Below are positions 9,187 to 17,809 of a stretch of 64,000 nucleotides of DNA, piece by piece. The position numbers and the translations under genes were made by a program. Each line of letters starts with the position of its first letter. Positions within the stretch are counted from its first letter, which is position 1. The DNA is from Helicobacter sp. TUL. GTDB lineage: Bacteria > Campylobacterota > Campylobacteria > Campylobacterales > Helicobacteraceae. Location of the stretch: assembly GCF_002287135.1 (NCBI RefSeq), contig NZ_NESU01000001.1, positions 150,428-214,427 of the forward strand, in the 5' to 3' direction. The notes beneath the pieces were generated by a model that saw only the letters and a list, made by a program, of their open reading frames with translations, was not told the DNA's origin and ran no database searches.

Positions 9187-9549
9187 ATGGATAAGACTAT
9201 CAAAATTCAAAAAACCCAAGCACTTTTACAAGAGGTGCTAACCACAGCGCTTAGCGAATTACATGATCCCTTGCTCCACTCATTAAGTGTTACCAAGGTG
9301 CTTTGCTCCAAAGGCAAATATCACGCAAAAGTTTTTATAGAATCTAGTGGATTGGACAAAGATCAACAAAATAAGATTCTTACGCACCTCAACAGAGCAA
9401 AATCTATCTTGCGTGAATATGTCCTAAGTGCGACAGGTTGGTTTAAATGCCCTGATTTTAGCTTTGTATTTGATGATGAACTCAATACAAGCAAAAGCCT
9501 TGATGCACTCTTTGAACAAATCAAAAACCAAAGGAGTGGTAATGATTGA
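9187..9549 (+). CDS. rbfA: 30S ribosome-binding factor RbfA
   Basis: A small (120 residues) KH-fold 16S rRNA maturation factor. TTALSELHDPLLHSLSVTKV, then KYHAKVFIESSGLDKD and the helical end with FDDELNTSKSLDALFEQI follow the family pattern. The frame extends upstream into gltX, but the first residue that fits is the ATG at 9187 with TAGGTG before it. The 3' end overlaps rimP by eight bases, so the two ribosome maturation factors are translationally coupled. Confidence 0.9.
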   Translation: MDKTIKIQKTQALLQEVLTTALSELHDPLLHSLSVTKVLCSKGKYHAKVFIESSGLDKDQQNKILTHLNRAKSILREYVLSATGWFKCPDFSFVFDDELNTSKSLDALFEQIKNQRSGND

Positions 9550-10000
9550 ATCTTCCCTAGAAGCCCAAATTGCTAAACTTGCACAATCTATGGGTTTTGT
9601 GCTATATGATATTGCGTGGGTTAAAGAAAATGAGCAAAATATCTTGCGCGTTTCACTCACCAAGCCCTATGATGATTCCAAAGCCTTGCGTCCACATATC
9701 ACACTTGATGAATGCGCACTTTTTAGCACTGCACTCTCTCCACTTCTTGATGTTGCCCTTAAACAATCTCAAGCCTATCATTTAGAAGTTAGCTCACCGG
9801 GATTAGAGCGCACACTCAAAAAACCACAACATTTCGCCCTAAGTATAGGCGAGGAAGTATGCGTAACCCTCAAAGACAAGAGTGTGATTGAAGGGATTTT
9901 ATGTGCGTGTGATGAAGAAAGTATCAGCTTAGAAAACGCACCAAATATTCCCCTTGCTGAAATCAAAAAAGTCAAAACTCTTTTTAGATTCAATGCTTGA
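9542..10000 (+). CDS. rimP: Ribosome maturation factor RimP
   Basis: A 152-residue 30S assembly factor. The N-terminal alpha/beta domain (MIESSLEAQIAKLAQSMGFV LYDIAWV) contains the LSSPGLER-like motif LEVSSPGLERTLKKPQHF near residues 83-100, the clearest RimP signature. A C-terminal SH3-like domain follows. The start at 9542 is supported by AAAGGAG upstream; an open extension to 9428 lies inside rbfA and is not used. Both ends overlap neighbours by eight bases (rbfA, ribD). Confidence 0.92.
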   Translation: MIESSLEAQIAKLAQSMGFVLYDIAWVKENEQNILRVSLTKPYDDSKALRPHITLDECALFSTALSPLLDVALKQSQAYHLEVSSPGLERTLKKPQHFALSIGEEVCVTLKDKSVIEGILCACDEESISLENAPNIPLAEIKKVKTLFRFNA

Positions 10001-11069
10001 TACTCTATTGCTACAATGCGCTATCAACAAAGCGTGGGAATACCAAACCCTAGCATTACCAAACCCTAGCGTGGGTGCATTGCTGTATGCGCCACAATAC
10101 GGAATCATAAGCCTCCAAGCACATCAAAAAGCAGGAGCGCCGCACGCAGAAGTTTTGGCTTTTGCCTATGGCGCACGCAAGCTTTTTGCACACCAAGGAA
10201 AACTAGACCTCATTACACATTTAGATTCACTTCTTAGCCTACCATTGACACAACAAAGTGAGGCGCTCCATACATTCCTTATCCAAAATGCGCAAGGCTT
10301 GTTTCAAGACTGCACGCTATATGTAACCCTAGAGCCTTGCACACATTTTGGCAAAACACCACCTTGTGTCGAACTTACCAAGGCTATGCGTCCAAAACGC
10401 GTTGTTATAGGCACTAGCGATCCACATACACAAGCAAGTGGTGGCACAAAAACCCTGCAACAAGCCGGTATAGAAGTCGTGCGCGGAATCTGTGAAGAAG
10501 CAGCACAAGCCTTGCTATATCCTTTTGTATGTTGGCAACATAATGGATATTTTAGGCTTTTTAAACTTGCTATGCGTATAAATGGCGATTACACAAGCGG
10601 ACAAATTTCACAAAAAGCCACGCAAATTTTTACACATAACCAACGCTCTGTAAGTGATACAATTATTGTCTCTGGAGAAACCTTTCGCACTGATATGCCG
10701 CGTCTAGATTCACGCTTTGCTACACCGCCATATGATTCCACACATACGCCAAATGTCGAGATTCTAACGCGATCTACACTTACACCAACAATTAATCCAC
10801 ATTTTACTTCACGCCCTGCAAAAATCTGCCATAGTCCAGATTCACTAGACACACACAAAGGTTTTTGTATCATTGAGGGTGGTTTTGGGCTACTAGCTAC
10901 CCTGCAACAAGATATAGATATGGTGCTTTTACATATCGCGCCAAATTTCTATCCAAATGCCTTACCACACGCTTCATCAAATGCAACACACGATACATTA
11001 TATACTTTACATCTTTTACACACTACTTCACACACAGGGGATATTAGTCTATGGTTCAAAAACCCTTAG
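9993..11069 (+). CDS. ribD: Bifunctional riboflavin deaminase/reductase RibD
   Basis: A 358-residue enzyme for two consecutive steps of riboflavin synthesis. The N-terminal zinc deaminase has PNPSVGALL, GAPHAEVLAF (zinc His and catalytic Glu) and TLEPCTHFGKTPPC (two zinc Cys). The C-terminal reductase domain shows FRLFKLAMRINGDYTS and a somewhat reduced end region. The start at 9993 overlaps the rimP stop by eight bases. The deaminase domain carries a loop of about 40 residues (FAHQGKL...LIQNAQGLFQD) between its two zinc motifs, longer than in the E. coli enzyme. Riboflavin made here supplies FMN and FAD to aroC and the flavoprotein at 45 kb. Confidence 0.93.
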   Translation: MLDTLLLQCAINKAWEYQTLALPNPSVGALLYAPQYGIISLQAHQKAGAPHAEVLAFAYGARKLFAHQGKLDLITHLDSLLSLPLTQQSEALHTFLIQNAQGLFQDCTLYVTLEPCTHFGKTPPCVELTKAMRPKRVVIGTSDPHTQASGGTKTLQQAGIEVVRGICEEAAQALLYPFVCWQHNGYFRLFKLAMRINGDYTSGQISQKATQIFTHNQRSVSDTIIVSGETFRTDMPRLDSRFATPPYDSTHTPNVEILTRSTLTPTINPHFTSRPAKICHSPDSLDTHKGFCIIEGGFGLLATLQQDIDMVLLHIAPNFYPNALPHASSNATHDTLYTLHLLHTTSHTGDISLWFKNP

Positions 11070-11791
11070 CCATTTATCAATTTAGTGATGGATATTGTTA
11101 CAACACCGATAGTCTTATCCTTGCGCATTTCGCCAAAGACTTTCTCAAGCCTCATAATCGAGTCCTAGACATTGGTGCAGGAAGTGGTATCATCGGACTT
11201 TTGTGTGCGCGAGAAATGCCACTTAACTTAGAAATGGTTGAGCTAGATTCAAAAACTTGCGCACTCGCACAAATCAACGCACGCAACACAGATTTTGCCA
11301 AAGAAGCCATTATCCACAACAAAAACATTTTTGATTTCCAAGCCCAAGGACTCTTTGATGTCATTATCTCAAATCCGCCATTTTATAATGCCAATATCAT
11401 AAAAAGCCCAAATGCACGAAAAAATATTGCGCGCGTGCAAGATTCTATGCCACTTGATAAACTCACCAAATATATCAAGCGTTTGCTAAAACCAAGAGGA
11501 AATTTACTTATGTGTTATGACGCGCGTGAATCTTATAATTTCTTATTTGCCCTAAGGAATGCAGGATTTTTTTTACAAAATATGCAGTTTGTCTATCCTT
11601 TAAGTCATAAATCTGCTACACTTTTACTTATTCAAGCAAAAATTGATTACAAAGGTGATGTGAATGTCTTGCCACCACTTTTTACACATAATTCCCCAAA
11701 TCAGCAAGACAACACCAAAGAATTACAAGCCATCTATCAATGGGCAAAAACCTTTAGTATCAAAGTGCATAGTCACGATGTTTGCATATAA
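11051..11791 (+). CDS. TrmN6-like N6-adenine methyltransferase (tRNA1-Val A37 type)
   Basis: A 246-residue class I SAM methyltransferase. SAM motif I is VLDIGAGSGIIGLLCAR (residues about 37-53) and the amino-methyltransferase motif IV is ISNPPFYN near residue 107, typical of enzymes that methylate exocyclic amines. The N-terminus FSDGYCYNTDSLILAHFA matches the YfiC/TrmN6 pattern. The tRNA substrate is inferred from family resemblance. It overlaps ribD by 19 bases. A run of eight T at about 11567-11574 lies in frame. Confidence 0.75.
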   Translation: MVQKPLAIYQFSDGYCYNTDSLILAHFAKDFLKPHNRVLDIGAGSGIIGLLCAREMPLNLEMVELDSKTCALAQINARNTDFAKEAIIHNKNIFDFQAQGLFDVIISNPPFYNANIIKSPNARKNIARVQDSMPLDKLTKYIKRLLKPRGNLLMCYDARESYNFLFALRNAGFFLQNMQFVYPLSHKSATLLLIQAKIDYKGDVNVLPPLFTHNSPNQQDNTKELQAIYQWAKTFSIKVHSHDVCI

Positions 11792-11806
11792 AATCAAAGG
11801 AAAATT

Positions 11807-13498
11807 ATGGATTTAGTTACCACCATTACTCTTGCACTTGCACTAAGTGTAGTATTTGGCATTGTTTTTAGTAAGCTCAAAATCCCTGTCCTTCTTGGCT
11901 ATATTGTTACAGGGGTAGTTGTTTCGCATTTTGTGCGCCTAAACTCGGAAGACACGGGGCATTTGCGAGAAATTGCAGAATATGGAATTGTCTTTTTGAT
12001 GTTTCTTATTGGTGTTGAGTTTAGCTTTAATAAAATGCGTCAAATGAAGCAAGAAGTTGTGTTTTTTGGGAGTATGCAGCTTGTGCTTAGTATGGCGTTG
12101 TTTTTTGTAGGCAATTATTATTTCTTTGGTTTTGGACTTCATACCTCGCTTATCATAGCAAGTGCGCTTAGTCTCTCATCGACTGCAATTGTTCTTAAAT
12201 ATCTCAAAGATTCACGACAAATAGAAACAGGATATGGAAAAAGTTCTGTGGGAATCTTGATTATGCAAGATATTGCCGTCATTCCTATCTTGCTAATGAT
12301 TGCGATGATGAGCAACAAAGATCTTGTGCTTTCTGAAATGTTGCTAAATACCTTTATTTCTATTGCGATTTTGCTCTTTGTGCTATTTTTTCCCGGTAAA
12401 TATCTTGCAAAAAAAATCTTACGCTTCACAGCTGGTATGAATACCGATGAAATCTTTGTCGCCGCGGTGCTACTCATCGTGCTAGGCTCTTCACTTATTA
12501 GTAGCCATTCAGGATTTTCAGCCTCACTTGGAGCATTTTTGGCAGGTATGGTTATCTCAAACACTCCATATCGCTATCAGGTGGAATCTGTATTGGTAAA
12601 TTTCCGCGATATTTTACTTGGTGTGTTTTTTATCACTATTGGTATGCAAGTAAAGCTAGATTTTTTAATGCATTATTTTTTCCCAATCGCTATCCTCATT
12701 GTTTGCACAATGCTTGGTAAAACGCTTGTTGTGTATGCTTTTTTGCGCTTTTTTTGTGGCGATAGAATAGCCCTAAAAACTGCCCTTTCTCTCTCACAAA
12801 TTGGGGAATTCTCCTTTGCTGTATTTCTTATTGCAAGCTCTCACCAAGTCCTTAATCTCAAGCCAGAAGGTGGATTTATACAATACATTTTGCCACAAGG
12901 CTTCCTTGAGAGTATCACACCAGAAGAAATTTACCAATTCCTTACGCTTATGGTGATTTTTTCAATGGTTGCCACACCATTTATTCTAGAAAAACTAGAA
13001 AATCTTACAAATTTCACTCTCACAAAACTTCATATCCTCACAGAACCTACCCAACAAGATTTGCCATCTACCACGACAGATTTACGCAATCACTACATTG
13101 TATGCGGTTATGGAAATGTAGGTCAAGAAATAGTCAAAAAACTTCAAGAATATGGCAAGGAATATGTTGCTATAGACAACAATCCTACAAATGTGCGTAG
13201 TGGATTGGATAAGGGCGATAATGTGATTTTTGCAAATCTCTTATATGGCAATATTTTCCACCAAATAGGACTCCAAGAATGTGCAGGAGTCATAATCGCA
13301 ATAGATTCTGTATATGAAACGCGTAGTATTTATGACAAGATTCGAACTCTTGCTCCAGCTTGTAAGATTTTTACTCGTATGAATGCACAGGGCAAAAAAG
13401 ATGGTATTGATTGGCTAGATTTTAGTGCAGTGATTGATGAGCCATCAGAAATTGCAAATATGATCGTGCGCGTTGCTATCGCCCAAGAGGAGCAATAA
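11807..13498 (+). CDS. CPA2-family monovalent cation:proton antiporter with TrkA-N domain (KefB-like)
   Basis: A 563-residue inner-membrane protein. About 12-13 hydrophobic segments fill residues 5-400. It has the Na+/H+-exchanger core pattern (KLKIPVLLGYIVTGVVV; GVEFSFNKM; SSTAIVLKYL; GFSASLGAFLAGMVIS). A cytosolic Rossmann TrkA-N domain follows near residue 430 (HYIVCGYGNVGQEIVKKL) with the nucleotide-binding glycine motif. A K+ or Na+ efflux role is inferred; the ion is not readable. It is the last gene of the forward run, followed by an intrinsic terminator. Confidence 0.85.
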   Translation: MDLVTTITLALALSVVFGIVFSKLKIPVLLGYIVTGVVVSHFVRLNSEDTGHLREIAEYGIVFLMFLIGVEFSFNKMRQMKQEVVFFGSMQLVLSMALFFVGNYYFFGFGLHTSLIIASALSLSSTAIVLKYLKDSRQIETGYGKSSVGILIMQDIAVIPILLMIAMMSNKDLVLSEMLLNTFISIAILLFVLFFPGKYLAKKILRFTAGMNTDEIFVAAVLLIVLGSSLISSHSGFSASLGAFLAGMVISNTPYRYQVESVLVNFRDILLGVFFITIGMQVKLDFLMHYFFPIAILIVCTMLGKTLVVYAFLRFFCGDRIALKTALSLSQIGEFSFAVFLIASSHQVLNLKPEGGFIQYILPQGFLESITPEEIYQFLTLMVIFSMVATPFILEKLENLTNFTLTKLHILTEPTQQDLPSTTTDLRNHYIVCGYGNVGQEIVKKLQEYGKEYVAIDNNPTNVRSGLDKGDNVIFANLLYGNIFHQIGLQECAGVIIAIDSVYETRSIYDKIRTLAPACKIFTRMNAQGKKDGIDWLDFSAVIDEPSEIANMIVRVAIAQEEQ

Positions 13499-13558
13499 TC
13501 CAAACAGATTCAATGTATGTGATTATTCATAGAGGATTTAAGTGTTATGCCTATAGCA

Positions 13559-13593
13559 AACCAACAAGATTTAATCTTATTGGTTTTGTTTTT
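13559..13593 (+). terminator. Intrinsic terminator after the KefB-like gene
   Basis: AACCAA-C-AAGAT (13559-13570), loop TTA, ATCTT-A-TTGGTT (13574-13585), then TTGTTTTTC. An 11-bp stem with a single C/A mismatch and a U-rich tail is a good rho-independent terminator. It lies on top of the last codons of convergent motB. Confidence 0.75.
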
Positions 13594-14329
13594 CTAGCAG
13601 TGATTGAATCTTTGAAGCGTTATTCTTGCTTACAAAGAAAAATATCTCCACGCGATTATTTCTAGCGCGATTTTGTGGCGTGTCATTTGGCACGATAGGA
13701 TCATAAGGTCCATATCCAGAGATCGAGATTCTATGTGGTTGTATGCCTTTTTGGACAAGTTCATTCATAACATTAATAGCTCTAGCACTTGATAGCGCAT
13801 ATTGATCTTTGTAGGGTGATCCCACAGGCAGTGGGCTATCATCAGTATAACCACGCACATCTAAATGCACATATTCCGGATATGCCTTGATGATTGTTAC
13901 AAGTCTCTCAAGGTAAGTAAAATTATCACTATTAGTAATCTCTGCTACACCTGCTTCAAAGAGAATTTGCGAAGGCAAACGCAAAAATGTCCCAGAATCT
14001 ATCTGCTCTAACACACCGCCGATATCAGCTTGTATATCCGATGGTATGCTTGGTTCAGAGATAGGACCAGAAGAGGGCGAGCTTTCATCGGCATCATTTC
14101 CTTGATAATTTCCAGAATCTTGATCTACAGGTGAAGGTAGAGGCATAGTGATAGGATAATCAAAAATGATGATAAAGGCTTCCTTAAGTGCTTTTGCCTT
14201 TTCGGGACTTGTAGAAGAAATCGCCCACAATGCAATAAAAAGCGCAAGCAAAAGGGAGAGAAAATCCGCATATGGCACCGCCCACTTTTCACCAGCCGCA
14301 CACTCAGGACACTTTTTCTTTTTTGCCAT
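13577..14329 (-). CDS. motB: Flagellar motor protein MotB
   Basis: A 250-residue stator subunit that anchors the H+-conducting complex to peptidoglycan. The single N-terminal membrane helix carries the essential Asp (WAVPYADFLSLLLALFIALWA, Asp near residue 22). The C-terminal OmpA-like peptidoglycan-binding domain has LDVRGYTDDSPLP and ALSSARAINVMNEL. A low-complexity linker with several acidic and Ser-Pro residues separates them. It is eight bases downstream of motA; the pair forms an operon on the reverse strand. Confidence 0.96.
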   Translation of the reverse strand: MAKKKKCPECAAGEKWAVPYADFLSLLLALFIALWAISSTSPEKAKALKEAFIIIFDYPITMPLPSPVDQDSGNYQGNDADESSPSSGPISEPSIPSDIQADIGGVLEQIDSGTFLRLPSQILFEAGVAEITNSDNFTYLERLVTIIKAYPEYVHLDVRGYTDDSPLPVGSPYKDQYALSSARAINVMNELVQKGIQPHRISISGYGPYDPIVPNDTPQNRARNNRVEIFFFVSKNNASKIQSLLEKQNQ

Positions 14330-14337
14330 GTTACTTC

Positions 14338-15108
14338 CTATTCAAATTGTGAAATTTTTGGCTCACCGGGCTTAATGAATCCTAAGAGTTTTTCCTCTAA
14401 ATTTCTAGGGTTATCACCATTGGCGATACTCACTACACCCTCTACGATCAAAGTTTTCTCTTGCACGATATCTTTGCTTTTTGCCATAATCTTATGTCCC
14501 CAAGGACCAAAGAGCGCATAAGCCCCAAAAATCCCTGTAACCGTCGCGGTAAAAGCTCCAGAAATCCCTGCCGCCATTGCCTTAGGATCATCAAGGAGTT
14601 GGAGCGCGAGCATAAGCCCCATAACCGCACCCACAAGCCCAAATGTAGGACAAGTTTCACCCATCGTAATCCAATAATGCGCACAACCATGATAATATTC
14701 TTCTAGCACCTCGATTTGAATCTCCATATCCTCACGCACAGCATGTGCATCGCGTCCATCGATAATCATACCAAGTGCCTTGCGCAAAAAATCATCTTCT
14801 ATCTGCGCTGCCTTACCCTCCAAAGAAAGCACCCCGTCTTTACGAGCCATTGTAGAAAGCTCAACAAGCTGCCGAATCGTTTCGTTGAGATTTACCCCTG
14901 AATTCAAAAATGCTAATTTTAATTCCTTATAAGCACCCTTGATATACGAGCCGTGTGTGGCTGTCATTGCCGAAAATGCCGCTGTTGGGATCACAATCAT
15001 TACCGAACTTAAGTGAATCACATGCAGTGGATTCCCACCTTCCAAAATATCCCCAATAGAGATACTTGTAACCGCCAAAACCATACCCATAATCGTCGTT
15101 AAATCCAT
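14338..15108 (-). CDS. motA: Flagellar motor protein MotA
   Basis: A 256-residue stator subunit with four membrane helices: two near the N-terminus (residues 1-20 and 31-50) and two around 150-195 (CPTFGLVGAVMGLMLALQLL and GISGAFTATVTGIFGAYALF). The cytoplasmic loop between them contacts FliG. The PTFGLVGAVMGL motif with the conserved Pro is intact. It forms an operon with motB. No flagellar sigma-factor promoter was recognised upstream, compatible with housekeeping transcription. Confidence 0.96.
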   Translation of the reverse strand: MDLTTIMGMVLAVTSISIGDILEGGNPLHVIHLSSVMIVIPTAAFSAMTATHGSYIKGAYKELKLAFLNSGVNLNETIRQLVELSTMARKDGVLSLEGKAAQIEDDFLRKALGMIIDGRDAHAVREDMEIQIEVLEEYYHGCAHYWITMGETCPTFGLVGAVMGLMLALQLLDDPKAMAAGISGAFTATVTGIFGAYALFGPWGHKIMAKSKDIVQEKTLIVEGVVSIANGDNPRNLEEKLLGFIKPGEPKISQFE

Positions 15109-15166
15109 GTCAAGCCCTTAGGAAGTTTATGCTTTTTAAGCAAAAAGCATTCTCAAATTACAAGAC

Positions 15167-15931
15167 TTAAGCGTTTTTGGAACAAACTGGGCAAGAAGGG
15201 TTTTTAGATCTTATGAGTTTTTTGAAATACAATGTTTGCGTATCAAACACCCCAAGGCAATCAACAAGCAAGGTAGTATGCAAGGTTGGCGTATCTTTGT
15301 GCAAGAAATATTTCAAAGCCTCACCTGCTTGCATAGAGCCTAAAATTCCGGTGCTAAATCCACAAACACCACCTTGAAAGCTTCTGCGTAATTCTTGAGG
15401 GGGCAGTGCCTCAAAGATACACGAAAAACACGCACTACTAGGAATGTGTGTCATAATCTGCCCTTGATATTGATAATATCCTGCGATACTAAATGGCTTA
15501 TTTGCCACCACACACGCTTGATTAACCAAAAATGTCGTATGAAGATTATTTGTCGCATCGATAATAAAATCATAATTTTGGATAATTTTTAGGGCATTAC
15601 GCACATCAAGTGCCTCAAAATAACCCTCGATAGTAATCTCTGGATTCATTTTTTGGAGCTTTGCTTGTGCGGATCGCACTTTTGGGCGATTAAGAAAGGA
15701 GGTTTCATACAACACTTGATGTTGCAAATCACCAATATCAATCGTATCAAAATCGATTAAGCCTATTCTCCCCACTCCTGCTGCACTTAAATATGTGCTA
15801 GCAATTGAACCAATAGCGCCAACGCCCACAATAAGCACACTAGCGTCTAAAAGCTTTAATTGTCCTTCCTCACCAACATTTGGGAGGTTAATAGCGCGTA
15901 AATATCGTTGTTTATGAGATTGACTAAGCAT
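15167..15931 (-). CDS. ThiF/MoeB/HesA-family adenylyltransferase
   Basis: A 254-residue E1-like enzyme that would adenylate the C-terminal glycine of a small sulfur carrier (ThiS/MoaD type). It starts with the family pattern RYLRAINLPNVGEEGQLKLL, has the nucleotide-binding glycine motif VLIVGVGAIGSIASTYLS (residues about 34-51) and the IDFDTIDIGDLQHQVLY segment with the Arg-equivalent region. Two CxxC zinc motifs are present (ACFSCIFE and SCPVCSK at the C-terminus). The ATG at 15931 has AGGGTG upstream and is preferred over a GTG two codons earlier that overlaps the MBL stop. The carrier partner is not in the window, so the ThiF versus MoeB choice is open. Confidence 0.8.
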   Translation of the reverse strand: MLSQSHKQRYLRAINLPNVGEEGQLKLLDASVLIVGVGAIGSIASTYLSAAGVGRIGLIDFDTIDIGDLQHQVLYETSFLNRPKVRSAQAKLQKMNPEITIEGYFEALDVRNALKIIQNYDFIIDATNNLHTTFLVNQACVVANKPFSIAGYYQYQGQIMTHIPSSACFSCIFEALPPQELRRSFQGGVCGFSTGILGSMQAGEALKYFLHKDTPTLHTTLLVDCLGVFDTQTLYFKKLIRSKNPSCPVCSKNA

Positions 15932-15933
15932 AA

Positions 15934-16545
15934 TCACACCCTAGAAATCCAAAATTTTACATTTGCTTGCTCATCACAAGCCATAGTCCCCTCTCCATGA
16001 CCAGGATATACAGGCATTGTAGCCAATTCTTGCATAGATTCAAAACGCAAGAGAGATTCACGCATATCATCAGGATTAGAATACGCAAAATCACTCCTAC
16101 CAATACTGCGATAAAAAATAAAATCTCCGCTAAAAATATGCCCTTGTATTTCTATCATACAGCACCCTGGCGTATGTCCGGGAAAATGATGAAAGTGTAT
16201 TTCTATGCCCTCAAGACTAAGCGTTTGCTTGGATTTATACGCTTCAATGAGAAATGTTGGGTTGCTTGGAGTAAGTCCCAAATCAAACACATCACTTTGC
16301 AACAAAAACGCATCAAGGGTATGGCAAATGAGTGGGATACCCTCAAAATGTCGCTGAAGAGAGGCATTATCCCATATATGATCAAAATGTCCGTGTGTAT
16401 TCAAAATAGCCAATGGCTTAGGACAATGTGCAATCACCCACTCACTAGCATTTTCACCGGGATCTATAATAAGCTGTCCCTGTGGAATATCCACGATATA
16501 ACAATGCGTTTGGTATGCTCCAAAAGATTGTTGCAAAATCTGCAA
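15934..16545 (-). CDS. MBL-fold metallo-hydrolase (glyoxalase II-like)
   Basis: A 203-residue metallo-beta-lactamase-fold enzyme. The metal-binding motif is LNTHGHFDHIWDN (HxHxDH, residues about 49-61), with further ligands in HHFPGHTPGCCMIE, IFSGDFIFYRSIGRSDF and YPGHGEGT. The short form with GRSDF resembles bacterial glyoxalase II/YcbL-type hydrolases that act on glutathione or other thioesters. The exact substrate is unknown. It is the first gene of a two-gene operon with the ThiF-like gene, spacing two bases. Confidence 0.85.
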   Translation of the reverse strand: MQILQQSFGAYQTHCYIVDIPQGQLIIDPGENASEWVIAHCPKPLAILNTHGHFDHIWDNASLQRHFEGIPLICHTLDAFLLQSDVFDLGLTPSNPTFLIEAYKSKQTLSLEGIEIHFHHFPGHTPGCCMIEIQGHIFSGDFIFYRSIGRSDFAYSNPDDMRESLLRFESMQELATMPVYPGHGEGTMACDEQANVKFWISRV

Positions 16546-16608
16546 GCTAGCTCCTTATGTAATCTAAAACCTATCTGCATAAAATCCGTATGTCTTAAAA
16601 CAAAATTT

Positions 16609-16617
16609 TGCTAGAAT
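16609..16617 (+). promoter_or_regulatory. Probable -10 promoter of BatD-bioF-bioG-bioC operon
   Basis: TTTTGCTAGAAT gives an extended -10 (TGC TAGAAT, hexamer 16612-16617). Transcription would start around 16624, practically on the first ATG at 16625. So either the message is nearly leaderless or translation starts at the in-frame GTG at 16655. Confidence 0.4.
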
Positions 16618-16624
16618 CTAAAAA

Positions 16625-17809
16625 ATGAAAATTTTATACTATTTTAGGTGCAAAGTGCTACAAAAATTCTTATTTTTCTCTCTAAGTATTACGTTATTAC
16701 AAGGTTTAGACAAGATTCTTATAGATTCTGCAATCTCCACGCCAAAAGCCTTTGCACACGAACAAGTCCTATATACAATCTCTATCAAAATCCACCAAGA
16801 TATTTTTGATAAGATTCACTCTTTGGACATTGCGCGTTTGTATCTCCCAAATATAAAATCCATAGAAATGGAACGCATAGAAGGTGTGCATGAGGGCGAG
16901 TATATCCTCTATCAAATGCGTTATTGTCTCTACCCAACGCAATCTGGTATCTTTACCATAGAGCCTTTAGCGGTGCAAGTAGGGTTTTTGGATAGCACCG
17001 ATGATGAAAGCACGCACGATGTGTTTTTATCACCAAAATCACCACAAACAACCACGCAAACTTTTTTGAGTGCCACACATCAGCTAGAAGTTATGCCTCT
17101 AACTCTAGATTCACAAGATAATCTCTATACAAAAACACCACTTTATGGAGTAAGTCGCCTCATCACCCACGCACTCACGCATAATGTAGGTGCTGGAGAG
17201 CCGCTTGAGTTTGACATCGCCCTAGAAAGCTATGGTGATATTTTTGATTTAGATTTTGTGCTTGATATTCCTAATGTCAGTATCTATGCCTCTCCTGCTA
17301 CCATTAGCTCCAAGCAAGATTCAGATAAATACCTCCATACACTTAGCAAACATTTCACCCTCATCGCACAAGAAACCTATGAGATTCCATCATTTGGGTA
17401 TAGCTATGTGCAAAATACAAAAGTCTATCCTATCGCTAGCACACCATATGCAATTCATATCCAAGATAGCCCAATCCCCACATACACCAAAAAAGATTCT
17501 CTATCGTGGTGGTGGCTTTGGATTGTGCTTTGTGGAATCTCGTGCATAAGTATATGGCTATGGTGGAAACGCTACCGCACAACACACAAGCTCTATGTCC
17601 TAATAGCCAATGCGCATTCTTACAAAGCACTACTACAAGAAATCCTCACGCATTTGCCACACACATACGCACCTTTTGCCACAATGCTAGAAGCCTATCT
17701 TTATAGCCAAACAACTTCTAGATTCTCTACAGATTTTTATGACAAAAAGCTATTATACGCTCTTGCTAAAGAATTTTATGCCACACATAACCCTAAGGAA
17801 GCACTATGA
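16625..17809 (+). CDS. BatD-like membrane-anchored protein
   Basis: A 394-residue exported protein. A hydrophobic signal (FLFFSLSITLLQG) is followed by beta-rich segments (residues 30-280) of the kind found in BatD/oxygen-tolerance proteins. Near residue 296 there is one strong Trp-rich membrane helix (WWWLWIVLCGISCISIWLWW), then a basic cytosolic tail. Bat proteins usually occur with VWA-domain BatA/BatB and a MoxR ATPase; none is nearby, so this copy is orphaned or split from its partners. The ATG at 16625 has no ribosome site; the GTG at 16655 would give a better signal peptide. It overlaps bioF by four bases. The BatD assignment is by general pattern only. Confidence 0.55.
   Translation: MKILYYFRCKVLQKFLFFSLSITLLQGLDKILIDSAISTPKAFAHEQVLYTISIKIHQDIFDKIHSLDIARLYLPNIKSIEMERIEGVHEGEYILYQMRYCLYPTQSGIFTIEPLAVQVGFLDSTDDESTHDVFLSPKSPQTTTQTFLSATHQLEVMPLTLDSQDNLYTKTPLYGVSRLITHALTHNVGAGEPLEFDIALESYGDIFDLDFVLDIPNVSIYASPATISSKQDSDKYLHTLSKHFTLIAQETYEIPSFGYSYVQNTKVYPIASTPYAIHIQDSPIPTYTKKDSLSWWWLWIVLCGISCISIWLWWKRYRTTHKLYVLIANAHSYKALLQEILTHLPHTYAPFATMLEAYLYSQTTSRFSTDFYDKKLLYALAKEFYATHNPKEAL

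Noticed and set aside
11567..11574. T8 run in the TrmN6-like gene as a switch
   Set aside because: The frame is intact, and the run encodes Phe-Phe-Leu normally found here; no evidence of slippage.
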